Shown one piece after another: positions 53,409 through 62,550 of a stretch of 64,000 nucleotides of DNA (its first letter is position 1; the number at the start of each line of letters is the position of its first letter). The notes under the pieces were generated by a model. The model had not been told where the DNA came from. It was given only the letters and a program-made list of their open reading frames with translations, and searched no databases. The DNA is from Lysobacter sp. Root76 (GTDB lineage Bacteria; Pseudomonadota; Gammaproteobacteria; Xanthomonadales; Xanthomonadaceae), in NCBI RefSeq assembly GCF_001428685.1, contig NZ_LMIK01000010.1:103167-167166 (forward strand). Reading direction: 5' to 3'. The translations under genes were made by a program, and so were the position numbers.

Positions 53409-55802
53409 TTAGCGCGGCCGCAGGGTCACCCGCTCGATCGCCCACAGCGGGTCGTGGCTGCCGCTGGCGAACACCAGGCACAGGTCGTGGGTGCCCGCAG
53501 TCGGCGCGACTTTTCCGCGCAGCGTGGTCAGGCCGGCGGTGCGGCGCGCCGAACCCAGCGGCAGCACCGCGATCGGCGCGCCCTCGCAGCCGTCGGCGCG
53601 CACTTCCAGCGCGCCTTCCGGGCCGTTCGCGGGGCGGCTGACGATCTTGGGCGTGTCGCGCCACAGCTGGTAGTTGTACGGCAGCTGGCCGACCCGGACC
53701 TCGATCGCGCCGACCTGGTCCAGCGCGGCGCCTTCGTAGATCCAGCACGGGTCGAACACGTCGGCGAGCAGGGCCGCGCGCGGCGAGCGTCCGCCGATGC
53801 CGTCGGCCGGGGCGTCGTCCTCCATGCGCAGGTTCAGGCCGCCCTTGCACTGGCGCAGGCGGTTGCCGGTGCGCTGGGTCAGCGCGGCCATGTCGGCCGG
53901 GGCGTAGCGGCGCGGCGCCGACAGCGCGCGGCCGTCGACGTAGGTCGCGGCCTGGAAAGTGGTCGGCGGGCGCAGCGGCAGGGCCGTGTCGTACAGCGGC
54001 GAGGCGTTGCTGAGCGGGCCCTTGCCCTCGACATAGCGGATCTGGCCGAAGCCGACCTGGTTGCTCAGCTTGACCCGCGGCTGGCCCTGGGCGTCGCGTT
54101 CGGCCTGGTAACGCACTGCGAACGCGGCGTCGGAGGCCTGCACGTTCTGGGCCTGGTAGCGCGCCATCTGCGGCACCAACCGGCGCAGGAAGCTGTCCCA
54201 GTCGCGCGCGCCCTTGGGCGACCACACCGCTTCGGCCAGCGCGGCGGTGCGCGGGAACAGGGCGCGCTCGGCCGCGTCGAAGCTGCGGCGGTGTTCGGTC
54301 CACAGGTTGGCCTGGGCGCCGAGCACGTGCCTGGCCTGCTCGGGCGTGAGTTCGGTCGGCACCGGCTCGAAGCCGTACACCGCCTTGAGCGTGATCGCGG
54401 CCAGGCGGCCGGCGGGTTCGTCGTCGTTGTCGCTCTGGACGTGGTCGAAGTACAGGTCCGGCGCCGGCGACAGGATCACGTCGTGGCCGGCGCGCGCGGC
54501 TTCGATCGCGCCCTTGGTGCCGCGCCAGGACATCACCGTCGCGCGCGGCGGCAGGCCGCCTTCGAGGATCTCGTCCCAGCCGACCAGGCTGCGGTTGCGG
54601 CTGCCGAGGTATTTCTCGATCCGGGCCACGAACCAGCTCTGCATCGCCATCTCGTCCTTCAGCCCCAGCGCGGCCTTCTGCGCCTGGATGCTGGGCGAGG
54701 CCTGCCACTGGTCCTTGGCCGCTTCGTCGCCGCCGATATGGATGTAGCGGCCGGGGAACAGCGCGGTGACCTCGGCGAGCACGTCCTGGAGGAAGCCGAA
54801 GGTGGCGTCGTCGGTGTTGAACAGATAGGTGTGCACGCCCCAGTCCGGCGACACCGGCGGCGGTGCCTTGAGCACGTCGCCCACGCCGTACTCGGGGTAG
54901 GCGGCGATCGCGGCCTGGGCATGGCCGGGCATTTCGATTTCCGGGACCACGGTGACGTAGCGTTCGGCGGCGTAAGCGACCACGTCGCGGATCTGGTCCT
55001 GGGTGTAGTAACCGCAGTACGGCAGCGGCGCGCCGGTGGCCGGATCGTGGCCGGACGCGCCGGCCGGAATGCGGCAGGCGCCGACTTCGGTCAGCTTGGG
55101 ATACTTCTTGATCTCGATCCGCCAACCCTGGTCGTCGGTCAGATGCCAGTGGAAGGTGTTGAGCTTGTGCAGCGCCATCTGGTCGATCAGGGTCTTGACC
55201 TGCTCGACGCTCTGGAAATGGCGCGCCGAATCCAGCATCAGCCCGCGCCAGGGGAAACGCGGCGCGTCCTCGATGCGTTGCGCGGCGATCTGCGCCGTGC
55301 CGCGGCCGCCGTCGGAGGTGGCCAGCTGCCACAGCGTGACCGCGCCGTAGAACAGGCCGGCCGGCGCGCGCGCCTGGATGCGCGCACCTTCCGGGCCGAT
55401 ATCCAGGGTGTAGGCCTCGTCGCTGGGCAGTGCGGCCTGGCGGTCGATCGCGAACACCACGGTGTGCGCGGCCTCGCCCTGAGCCTGGCCGCTGGCGTCC
55501 ACGCTCGGCGCGAAGCCGCGCAGGCGCTGCACACGCGCGGCGAAGTCGCGCGCGATCCGCGCCGCGTCCTTGTCGCCGTTGGCCGCCTGCAGGCGCGTGC
55601 CCGCGTCCAGGGCGAATACGCCCTCGCGCAGTTCCACCTTGGCGGGCAACGGAATCACCGGGGTGGCTTGCGAGCGCTGCGCGGCCGGCACCTCCACCGC
55701 AGCGTCCTGGCCGCCGCGCTGGCAGGCCGACAATGTGATCGCCGTCACCATGGACAGCGCTACCGCCGCGGCCACAGCCGCGCGCATGCGTTTACCGCTC
55801 AT
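53409..55802 (-). CDS. Beta-N-acetylhexosaminidase, GH20, lipoprotein
   Basis: A 797-residue exported enzyme with a lipoprotein-type signal (LSACQRG, C27). The GH20b N-domain (about 40-180) precedes the TIM barrel, with the catalytic pair D359-E360 in YIHIGGDEAAKDQW, preceded by FHWHLTDDQGWRIEIKKYPKL and PEIEMPGHAQAAIAAYP. A C-terminal beta-sandwich (about 650-797) could bind substrate. It removes terminal GlcNAc or GalNAc from chitin oligomers or glycans. It lies downstream of the TonB receptor and glk on the same strand, making the sugar locus. Confidence 0.93.
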   Translation of the reverse strand: MSGKRMRAAVAAAVALSMVTAITLSACQRGGQDAAVEVPAAQRSQATPVIPLPAKVELREGVFALDAGTRLQAANGDKDAARIARDFAARVQRLRGFAPSVDASGQAQGEAAHTVVFAIDRQAALPSDEAYTLDIGPEGARIQARAPAGLFYGAVTLWQLATSDGGRGTAQIAAQRIEDAPRFPWRGLMLDSARHFQSVEQVKTLIDQMALHKLNTFHWHLTDDQGWRIEIKKYPKLTEVGACRIPAGASGHDPATGAPLPYCGYYTQDQIRDVVAYAAERYVTVVPEIEMPGHAQAAIAAYPEYGVGDVLKAPPPVSPDWGVHTYLFNTDDATFGFLQDVLAEVTALFPGRYIHIGGDEAAKDQWQASPSIQAQKAALGLKDEMAMQSWFVARIEKYLGSRNRSLVGWDEILEGGLPPRATVMSWRGTKGAIEAARAGHDVILSPAPDLYFDHVQSDNDDEPAGRLAAITLKAVYGFEPVPTELTPEQARHVLGAQANLWTEHRRSFDAAERALFPRTAALAEAVWSPKGARDWDSFLRRLVPQMARYQAQNVQASDAAFAVRYQAERDAQGQPRVKLSNQVGFGQIRYVEGKGPLSNASPLYDTALPLRPPTTFQAATYVDGRALSAPRRYAPADMAALTQRTGNRLRQCKGGLNLRMEDDAPADGIGGRSPRAALLADVFDPCWIYEGAALDQVGAIEVRVGQLPYNYQLWRDTPKIVSRPANGPEGALEVRADGCEGAPIAVLPLGSARRTAGLTTLRGKVAPTAGTHDLCLVFASGSHDPLWAIERVTLRPR

Positions 55803-55840
55803 CCCCGCCCCCTTTTGTCCGTCCGACACTCATACAACAA

Positions 55841-55865
55841 GCGGGCCCGGCGTAACCGGGCCCGC
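55841..55865 (-). terminator. Terminator-like hairpin after the TonB receptor
   Basis: GCGGGCCCGG and CCGGGCCCGC form a 10-bp stem with loop CGTAA. On the minus strand TTGTTGTAT follows. It lies between the receptor stop (56002) and the hexosaminidase start. Confidence 0.6.
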
Positions 55866-55902
55866 TGTCGCAGCTGAACGCTGTCACCTTACCGCCAAGC
55901 CC

Positions 55903-55985
55903 GTAGGGTGTGGTGAGCTGCAGGCGAACCGCACCATCGCGCCGGCGGGACCGTTCGCGACGGTGCGGTTGTCACCGCACCCTAC
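55903..55985. repeat. Palindromic intergenic element, family 2
   Basis: Arms GTAGGGTGTGGTGA (55903-55916) and TCACCGCACCCTAC (55972-55985) differ at one position; inside, CGAACCGCACC and GGTGCGGTT also pair. A partial copy lies at 45963-46001. It could fold into a long hairpin. Confidence 0.75.
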
Positions 55986-56001
55986 CACCCGCTTCTTCGC
56001 A

Positions 56002-58755
56002 TCAGTAGTTGAAGCGGAAGTTCAGATAGTACTGGCGGCCGTTCTCGTACACCGAACGAGGACGGTCCTTGGTGGCGTAGTACGTGGTCTTGGGGTTGTT
56101 GAGGTTCATCGCATCCAGGCTCAAGGCCATGTGGTCGTTGATCTTGTAGCCGAACGAGGCCGACACGGTGTCGATTTCGTCCTGGTAGAAGGCCGAGGCG
56201 CGATCCAGGCCGCTGTAGAACTCGGAGCGGTAGGTGTAGTTGACGCGGGCGTTGAAGCGGTCGTTCTCGAACCACAGGCCGACGTTGTAGGTGTTCTCGG
56301 ACGTGCCCAGCATCGGCGTGCCGTCGTCGGTGTCGGATTCGGCGTAGGTGTAGTTGGCGAACGCGCCGAAGTAGTCGCCGATCGGGCCTTCCCAGGCCAG
56401 CTCGAAGCCGTTGACCTTGGCGTTGGAATTGACCGGGATGGTCACGTCGTAGTCGACCATCGCGCCGTTGGGACGCTGGGCATCGATGGTCAGGTACTGA
56501 CGGCGCACGTTGGCCAGCGACACGTAGTTGTCGATGTTCATGCTGAACACGCCGACGGAGAACAGCGCGCGCTCGCCGTAGTACCACTCCACGGTCGCGT
56601 CGAGGTTGGTCGACAGGATCGGGGCGAGGTTCGGGTTGCCGCCGGTGCCGGTGCCGACGCCGTTGACCGCGGCCGGCGGGAGCAGCGAGACCGCGCCCGC
56701 GATCGCCGAGAAATCCGGGCGGGTCAGGGTGCGCGAAGCGGCCAGGCGCAGGACCACGTCCTCGGTGATGTCGAGCTTGAGGTTCGCGCTCGGCAGCCAG
56801 TCCTTGTACGTGTTCTTGGTCAGCACGGTCTTGTACGCGCCGAACGCGGACGTGGTGATCGCGGCCGGATCGGTGGCCGAGGTGCTCACGTAGTTGGTGA
56901 CGTCTTCCTGGGTTTCCACGTAACGCAGGCCGACGTTGGCCGTCCAGCGCTCGCCCTGGAAGTTGATCTGACCGTAGGCGGCCGTGCTCTGTTCTTCGAG
57001 ACCGTAGGCGCCGAGGAAGTAGAAGCGCGAGACCGGGTCGCGGTTGGCCAGGCGGTTGAACGCGGCCAGGCTTTCCGGCGAGAAGTACCAGATGTTGCGC
57101 GGGAAATTGCCGCCGATGCCGTTGGCGAAGTCGCCTGGGTAGTTGCTGTAGCCCTGCGGCCAGTTGGCCGGATTGAACGGGTCCTGCGGCAGAGCGAAGT
57201 TCGGGCCCTGCGCGGTGACCTGGTCGAGGTTGCGCTCGTGACGCGCCTGGCGCACGCCGAAGTCGATCGAGGTCACCAGGCCGCCGTCGAAGAAGTAGGT
57301 GCCGTCGATCTGGCCCCAGTCTTCCTTGTCTTCGACATCGATGTCCTGGAAGCCGAAGATCCAATCCAGGCGGTAGTCCGTGTTCGGGATGCCGGGCGCG
57401 CCGGTGTTGGCGTTGCCGAGGTGCCAGTTGGCTGCGCCGACGCCGTTGAGGCCCCAGCCGCCGCCGCTGTTGAGGCCCACGTCCCACTCGGCCACGTCCT
57501 GCACCGGGGTTTCGCCGTGGCCTTCGGAAGTGCCGGCCTGGGCCGAGAAACGCAGCTTGTCGCTGACGTCCCACTTGCCTTCCAGGCTGAAGAACTCGGT
57601 GCTGGACTTGGCGCCCGGACGCGAGATCTGGTCGTAGATGCCGAAGGCCTTGGACGGATCGGCGCCCGGAGTCGGGGCGAAGTTGGCAGAGACCAGGGTG
57701 TTGTTGCGTACCACGTAGCCCGGCAGTGGCACCTGACCATTGTCTAGAACACCGTTCACCAATTGCCCGGTGCCGTTGATGATGCGGCTACCCCAGATCA
57801 TGTAGTTGCGGTTGTAGTTGTCGGCCTTCATGTCCGAACGGAAATAGTTGGCTTCCAGTTCGAAGTTGTCGGCGGGCTTCCACTGCGCGGTGAACATGCC
57901 GCCGGTGCGCTTGCGCTCCTGTTCGAACAGCGCCGAGCCCAGCAGGGTCGGGAAGAACACGCCGACCAGGTCGGGATGGGCGACGCCGGCGGCGGTGTTG
58001 GCGCCGATCTGCTCGTAACCCAGCAGCTCCTGACCGTCGCGGCGCAGGTGACGCTCCTCGCTGAACGCCTGCACGGTGATGCCGAAGCTGCCGTCGTCGT
58101 TCTTCCAGTTGCCCAGCACCGAGATCTGCGGATCGGTCTTGCTCGGCTGCTCGGCATAGACGCCGCCGACCGAGCCGAAGATGCTGAAGCCCTTCTCGAA
58201 GTTGAGCGGGTTGCGGGTGACGATGTCGACGCTGCCGACCGCGCCGCCTTCGACCAGCTTGGCCTCGGACGACTTGCGCACGATCACTTTGTCGACCAGT
58301 TCCGACGGCAGCAGCGAGTAGCTCACGCTGCGGCCCACGGTGCCGGTCTGGTTGAGCACGAACCAGTCGCCGGTGGCGATGTTGTGGCCGTCGATCAGGG
58401 TCTGGGTCAGGCTGGGGCTGGTGCCGCGCATGGAGACGCGGTCGTTCTCGTCGAACGCGCCCTCGTTGGCGCTGGCCGCCGAGATGTTGACGCCGGGCAC
58501 GCGCGCGAGCGAGTCGGCGACGTTCTTGTCGGGCATCTTGCCGATGTCTTCGGAGGTGATGACCTCGACTCGGGTGACGTCGTCGCGCTTGGTATCCAGC
58601 GACTGTTCGATCGCGCCGCGGATGCCCTTGACCACGATGGTGTCTAGGTCCTTGGCGTCCTGCGAAGCGGCGGTTGCGTCCTGGGCCACGGCCTGGCCGG
58701 CAAAGCCGAGGGCCGCGACGATACTGACGGACAGAATGGTCTTGCGAACTTTCAT
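56002..58755 (-). CDS. TonB-dependent outer-membrane receptor
   Basis: A 917-residue receptor. A signal peptide (ending AVAQ) is followed by the TonB box-like DTIVVKGIR, the plug domain (DVTRVEVITSEDIGKMPDKNVADSLARVPGV, GTSPSLTQTLIDGHNI) and a 22-strand barrel ending in YLNFRFNY (final aromatic). Length and plug are typical of the large sugar-oligomer receptors of xanthomonads. Its neighbours, hexosaminidase and glucokinase, suggest uptake of chitin- or GlcNAc-derived oligomers. No SusD is seen. Confidence 0.94.
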   Translation of the reverse strand: MKVRKTILSVSIVAALGFAGQAVAQDATAASQDAKDLDTIVVKGIRGAIEQSLDTKRDDVTRVEVITSEDIGKMPDKNVADSLARVPGVNISAASANEGAFDENDRVSMRGTSPSLTQTLIDGHNIATGDWFVLNQTGTVGRSVSYSLLPSELVDKVIVRKSSEAKLVEGGAVGSVDIVTRNPLNFEKGFSIFGSVGGVYAEQPSKTDPQISVLGNWKNDDGSFGITVQAFSEERHLRRDGQELLGYEQIGANTAAGVAHPDLVGVFFPTLLGSALFEQERKRTGGMFTAQWKPADNFELEANYFRSDMKADNYNRNYMIWGSRIINGTGQLVNGVLDNGQVPLPGYVVRNNTLVSANFAPTPGADPSKAFGIYDQISRPGAKSSTEFFSLEGKWDVSDKLRFSAQAGTSEGHGETPVQDVAEWDVGLNSGGGWGLNGVGAANWHLGNANTGAPGIPNTDYRLDWIFGFQDIDVEDKEDWGQIDGTYFFDGGLVTSIDFGVRQARHERNLDQVTAQGPNFALPQDPFNPANWPQGYSNYPGDFANGIGGNFPRNIWYFSPESLAAFNRLANRDPVSRFYFLGAYGLEEQSTAAYGQINFQGERWTANVGLRYVETQEDVTNYVSTSATDPAAITTSAFGAYKTVLTKNTYKDWLPSANLKLDITEDVVLRLAASRTLTRPDFSAIAGAVSLLPPAAVNGVGTGTGGNPNLAPILSTNLDATVEWYYGERALFSVGVFSMNIDNYVSLANVRRQYLTIDAQRPNGAMVDYDVTIPVNSNAKVNGFELAWEGPIGDYFGAFANYTYAESDTDDGTPMLGTSENTYNVGLWFENDRFNARVNYTYRSEFYSGLDRASAFYQDEIDTVSASFGYKINDHMALSLDAMNLNNPKTTYYATKDRPRSVYENGRQYYLNFRFNY

Positions 58756-58893
58756 TGGGTTCTCTCCCTCGGGCTATGGTCCTCTCCGCCGCTCGATCTG
58801 CGTCGATTGGGCGAAGCCTGGTACGTCCTGTTCCAGCGCCGTTGGTGCCCGGCGCCGGCAATTCAGCGGATAACGCGAAGCGCGCTGCCGGGC

Positions 58894-59901
58894 TCAGGCC
58901 TCATTGGCGTGCTCCAGGTACCAACTGGCGGCGCCGATGACGCCGAGTTGTTCGTTCTCGATCAGCCGCACCGGTACGCGCTCCAGCACCGGGCGCATCG
59001 CACCCTTGTTGAGCAGGCGTTCGCGGAAGCTGCTGGCGTCGAGGAAATCCTTGAGCTGCGGCAGGATGCCGCCGGCGATGAACACCGCCTTGGCGCCGCT
59101 GATCACGGCCAGGTCGCCGATCACGCTGCCCAGCAGCGCGCAGAAGGTCAGCACCGCCTCGCGCGCGAGCGCGTCGCCGCGGCGCGCGGCCTCGGTGATC
59201 GCGGCCGGCGCGCGCAGGCTGGGATCGACGCCGTCGATCGCGCACAGCGCGTCGTACAGGTTGACCAGGCCGGGGCCGGACACCAGGTGTTCGGTGGATA
59301 CATGCGCGCCGCGCTGCTGCATCCAGCGCAGGATTTCGATTTCGCGCGCGCTGCCCGGCGCGAATGCGGTGTGGCCGGATTCGGTCGGCAAGATCACGGT
59401 GGCGCCGCGGAACGGAATCCGCACCGCCGCGCCCAGGCCGGTGCCCGGGCCGATCACCAGCACCGGCCCCGGCGCGGAATCGCTGACGCCCGGGGTGAGC
59501 AGGGTCGAGTCGCCGGGCGCCATGCACTGGGCGGCATGCGCGGCGGCCTGGAAGTCGTTGATGAACTGCACTTCGCGCAGGCCGAGCTCGCGGCGCAGCT
59601 CGGACAGCGAAATCCGCCACGGCAGATTGGAATTGATCACCGCGTCGTCCAGGACCACGCCCGCGCAGGCGATCGCGACCCGGTCGGCGCCGGCGCCGGC
59701 GCCCGCACCGGCCAGGAAGTCGGCCAGGATCGCGGACAGGCTGGGGTAATCGGCGCACACGTACTTGCGGTGCGCCAGCACGGCCACCGCGGACTCGCCC
59801 GCGGCACCGGCCCGGACCAGGCCGACCCGGGTGTGGGTGCCGCCGACGTCGGCGGCGATGAACGGAGACACAGCCGGGGCCAGTTTGCTGGCAGCGCTCA
59901 T
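58894..59901 (-). CDS. glk: Glucokinase (Glk family)
   Basis: A 335-residue sugar kinase. The phosphate-1 motif is AADVGGTHTRVGL (about 16-28), and QFINDFQAAAHA holds the catalytic Asp (GlcK-type NDFQA). VIGPGTGLGAAV is the phosphate-2 region and FIAGGILPQL the adenosine region. It would phosphorylate glucose, and possibly GlcNAc given the neighbours. ATG 59901. It is the first gene of the glk - receptor - hexosaminidase series, with a LacI-type palindrome 170 bp upstream. Confidence 0.9.
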   Translation of the reverse strand: MSAASKLAPAVSPFIAADVGGTHTRVGLVRAGAAGESAVAVLAHRKYVCADYPSLSAILADFLAGAGAGAGADRVAIACAGVVLDDAVINSNLPWRISLSELRRELGLREVQFINDFQAAAHAAQCMAPGDSTLLTPGVSDSAPGPVLVIGPGTGLGAAVRIPFRGATVILPTESGHTAFAPGSAREIEILRWMQQRGAHVSTEHLVSGPGLVNLYDALCAIDGVDPSLRAPAAITEAARRGDALAREAVLTFCALLGSVIGDLAVISGAKAVFIAGGILPQLKDFLDASSFRERLLNKGAMRPVLERVPVRLIENEQLGVIGAASWYLEHANEA

Positions 59902-60070
59902 GCGGCCCGCTCCGACCGTGCCGAGACGGTGTTTTGACCGCCCGCCCTTTCGGCGCGCCAAGACTGCGCCGCGCGGGGCGAAAACGCCGTCCGCTTCGAA
60001 TCCCACTGCATCGCTTCCTCCGTTGATCCCGGCCAGCCCCCGGCTGGCGGGGCCGAGATTGCCCACGATC

Positions 60071-60084
60071 TGACAACGTTGTCA
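60071..60084. promoter_or_regulatory. LacI-family operator TGACAACGTTGTCA
   Basis: A perfect 14-bp palindrome with central CG, the hallmark of LacI-type operators, located between the divergent glk and MFS sugar transporter genes. The LacI regulator gene of the same locus is at 62551-63627. Binding by that protein is inferred. Confidence 0.82.
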
Positions 60085-60228
60085 ACTTGCGGTCACGCCG
60101 CCCTAACGAATGCCCGAAAAGTACAGGATGCCGGGGTTTTCCCTGCTGCGGCGCAACATGGCGGAGCGCCTCCGCCAGCCCCGCCCAGACTGGGTTTGCG
60201 CTGCCTTCTGGCTTGTCGGACAAAGTTG

Positions 60229-60242
60229 TGACACCGTTGAGC
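60229..60242. promoter_or_regulatory. Second, weaker LacI-type site
   Basis: TGACACCGTTGAGC matches the main palindrome at 10 of 14 positions and keeps the central CG. It is 85 bp before the MFS start, in its likely promoter. Confidence 0.4.
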
Positions 60243-60326
60243 CAACGGATGTCGTGCAGGTCAAATACGACATGGCCGTAACGCCGCGGGGCGCTCCCCG
60301 CGTTCCTGGAGGGGAGTCCTGATCAC

Positions 60327-61646
60327 ATGTCCACGCCCAATACCGGCGGCCCGCCGCAGCGCTATCTCGGCTCGATCGCGATCGTCGGCGCGCTGTTCTT
60401 CGTCTTCGGCTTCGTCACCTGGCTCAACGGCCCGCTGATCTCGTTCGCGCAGCTGGCGTTCGACGTGAGCGAATCGCTCGCGTTCCTCATTCCGAGCGCC
60501 TTCTACATCTCGTACTTCTGTCTTGCCCTGCCCTCGTCTTCGATTCTCAAGATGACCGGCATGAAGAAGGGCATGGCCCTGGGCCTGTTCCTGATGGCCG
60601 TCGGTGCGGCCGTATTCGCGCACTACACGACTCAGCGCATCTACCCCGGCGCAGTGACGGGCGTGTTCGTGATCGGCGCGGGTCTGGCGATTCTGCAGAC
60701 CGCGGTCAATCCCTACATCAGCATTCTGGGACCGATCGAAGGCGCGGCCCAGCGCATCGCGATCATGGGCATCTGCAACAAGCTCGCCGGTTGGGCGGCG
60801 CCCTACGTCATCGGCACGCTCGTCATGCATGGCATGGGCGACGTGGCCAGTCAGGTCGCAGGCGCCGATGCCGCGACGAAGGCGGCAGTCCTCAACGAGT
60901 TCGCCGCGCGCATCCATACCCCTTACATGATCATAGCGGGGCTGCTCGCCCTCTTCGCGGTGGGCATCCTGTTCTCGCCATTGCCGGAAATTCAGGCCGA
61001 AGAAGTCAACGCCGAGGGCTCGGAGGCCATGTCCGGCGCCAAGCCGATCGGACTGCTCCAGTTTCCTCATGTTTGGTTGGGCGCCCTGTGCATCTTCGTA
61101 TACGTGGGCGCCGAGGTGATGGCCGGCGATGCGATCGGCACCTACGGCCGTGCCTTCGGGCTGCCGCTGGACGAAACCAAGCTGTTCACTGGCTATACCC
61201 TGGGGGCGATGCTGGCCGGCTACATCGTCGGGCTCATCCTGATTCCGCGATTCGTCTCTCAGGAACGCTATCTCGGCCTTTCTGCGATCCTGGGCGTGGC
61301 GCTGACCATCGGCGCCTATTTGACCCAGGGCATCGTCTCGGTAGGCTTCGTCGCCGCGCTGGGCTTCGCCAACGCCATGATGTGGCCGGCGATCTTCCCG
61401 CTCGCGATCCAGGGCTTGGGACGACTCACCGAGAAGGGCTCGGCATTGCTGATCATGGGTATCGCAGGCGGCGCGGTCATTCCGCAACTGTTCGTGCATC
61501 TGAAGCAGCACTACGACTTCCAGGCCGTGTTCGCGCTGCTGATGATCCCCTGCTACCTCTACATCCTGTACTTCGCCCTGCGCGGCCACCGCGCCGGCCT
61601 GCGCCGCGCCGCGGCGGTCGGCACGCCGTCGGCACAACGTGCGTGA
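60327..61646 (+). CDS. nagP: FucP/NagP-type MFS sugar transporter
   Basis: A 439-residue inner-membrane sugar:proton symporter with 12 helices. It begins IAIVGALFFVFGFVTWLNGPLI, the GluP/NagP/FucP hallmark, and has AVNPYISILGPIEGAAQRIA in the centre and a long cytosolic loop (LPEIQAEEVNAEGSEAM). Neighbouring hexosaminidase, glucokinase and LacI genes favour GlcNAc (NagP), but glucose or galactose cannot be excluded, so the symbol is tentative. ATG 60327 has a strong GGAGGGGAG ribosome site. Confidence 0.85.
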   Translation: MSTPNTGGPPQRYLGSIAIVGALFFVFGFVTWLNGPLISFAQLAFDVSESLAFLIPSAFYISYFCLALPSSSILKMTGMKKGMALGLFLMAVGAAVFAHYTTQRIYPGAVTGVFVIGAGLAILQTAVNPYISILGPIEGAAQRIAIMGICNKLAGWAAPYVIGTLVMHGMGDVASQVAGADAATKAAVLNEFAARIHTPYMIIAGLLALFAVGILFSPLPEIQAEEVNAEGSEAMSGAKPIGLLQFPHVWLGALCIFVYVGAEVMAGDAIGTYGRAFGLPLDETKLFTGYTLGAMLAGYIVGLILIPRFVSQERYLGLSAILGVALTIGAYLTQGIVSVGFVAALGFANAMMWPAIFPLAIQGLGRLTEKGSALLIMGIAGGAVIPQLFVHLKQHYDFQAVFALLMIPCYLYILYFALRGHRAGLRRAAAVGTPSAQRA

Positions 61647-61733
61647 CCTGGACGCGGCGGGCCGGCACATCCGGTCCGCCGCGAACGCCGATACCATGGG
61701 CGCCCGATACCGGCGCCAGGTCACTCAGGACTC

Positions 61734-62447
61734 ATGCAGCAAGCGGATACGAGCTCGGCCGCGACACCCGCGGGCGACACGCAGTACACCAAGGACTGGT
61801 TCCAGTCCCATGTGCGCAACTGGGAGCGCTGGCTGGACGGTTTCCGCGACCGCCCGGGCCTGCGCTTTCTCGAGATCGGCAGCTTCGAAGGCCGCTCCAC
61901 CGTGTGGCTGCTGCAGAACATCCTGACCCAGCCCGACAGCCGCATCGACTGCATCGACCTGTTCCGCCCCGACCCGCTGCAGGGCGACTACCACCAGCGC
62001 TTCCGCGCCAACGTCGCGCCGTGGAAGCAGCGGGTCGCCGAATTCAAGGGACCCAGTGCCGAGCAGTTGGGCCGCGTGACCGGCCCCTACGACCTGGTCT
62101 ACGTCGACGGCTGGCATACCGCGTTCGGCGCGCTCGCCGACGGCGTGATGTCCTGGCCGCTGCTCAAGGTCGGCGGGCTGATGATCTTCGACGACTACCT
62201 GTGGATGCCGCCGGCCTACTACGAGGCCAGCAAGCCCAACAAGCTGGTGCGCGAGTTCTGGCGCGCGCTGGGCAAGCGCTGGCAGGACCGGGCGATCGCG
62301 CGGATCGCCGCGCAGACGCCCAAACTGGGCATCGACGCCCTGCTGCGCACGCTGGAAGGCCAGTACGAACTGGTCGAGCGCGGCTATCAGCTGGCGATCC
62401 GCAAGACCCGCGGCTTCGACGACGTGACGCTGGAACTGGACACCTGA
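61734..62447 (+). CDS. SAM-dependent class I methyltransferase
   Basis: A 237-residue methyltransferase (Methyltransf_24 type). The SAM motif is RFLEIGSFEGRSTVWLL (about 44-60), and RIDCIDLFRPDP gives the second strand. GPYDLVYVDGWHTAFGALADG and KVGGLMIFDDYLW follow as expected. Acceptor unknown. It starts 87 bp after the transporter gene. Its place inside the sugar locus is unexplained. Confidence 0.87.
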   Translation: MQQADTSSAATPAGDTQYTKDWFQSHVRNWERWLDGFRDRPGLRFLEIGSFEGRSTVWLLQNILTQPDSRIDCIDLFRPDPLQGDYHQRFRANVAPWKQRVAEFKGPSAEQLGRVTGPYDLVYVDGWHTAFGALADGVMSWPLLKVGGLMIFDDYLWMPPAYYEASKPNKLVREFWRALGKRWQDRAIARIAAQTPKLGIDALLRTLEGQYELVERGYQLAIRKTRGFDDVTLELDT

Positions 62448-62550
62448 ACCCGGCCGCGCGCCTGTGCCGAAGCCGGCGGCCCGCGGGCGCCGCTTGCGTC
62501 GCGTCGGCGCCCGAGTAGGCTAGGCGACACGCCTGCGCGTTGCGAACGCC

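Larger units (their letters stand above)
59902..60326. other. 425-bp divergent regulatory region of the sugar locus
   Basis: Contains no supported gene. It holds the perfect palindrome TGACAACGTTGTCA (60071-60084) and a related 10/14 match (60229-60242), and the promoters of glk (minus) and the MFS gene (plus). The GGAGGGGAG before 60327 is the ribosome site of the transporter. Confidence 0.85.
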
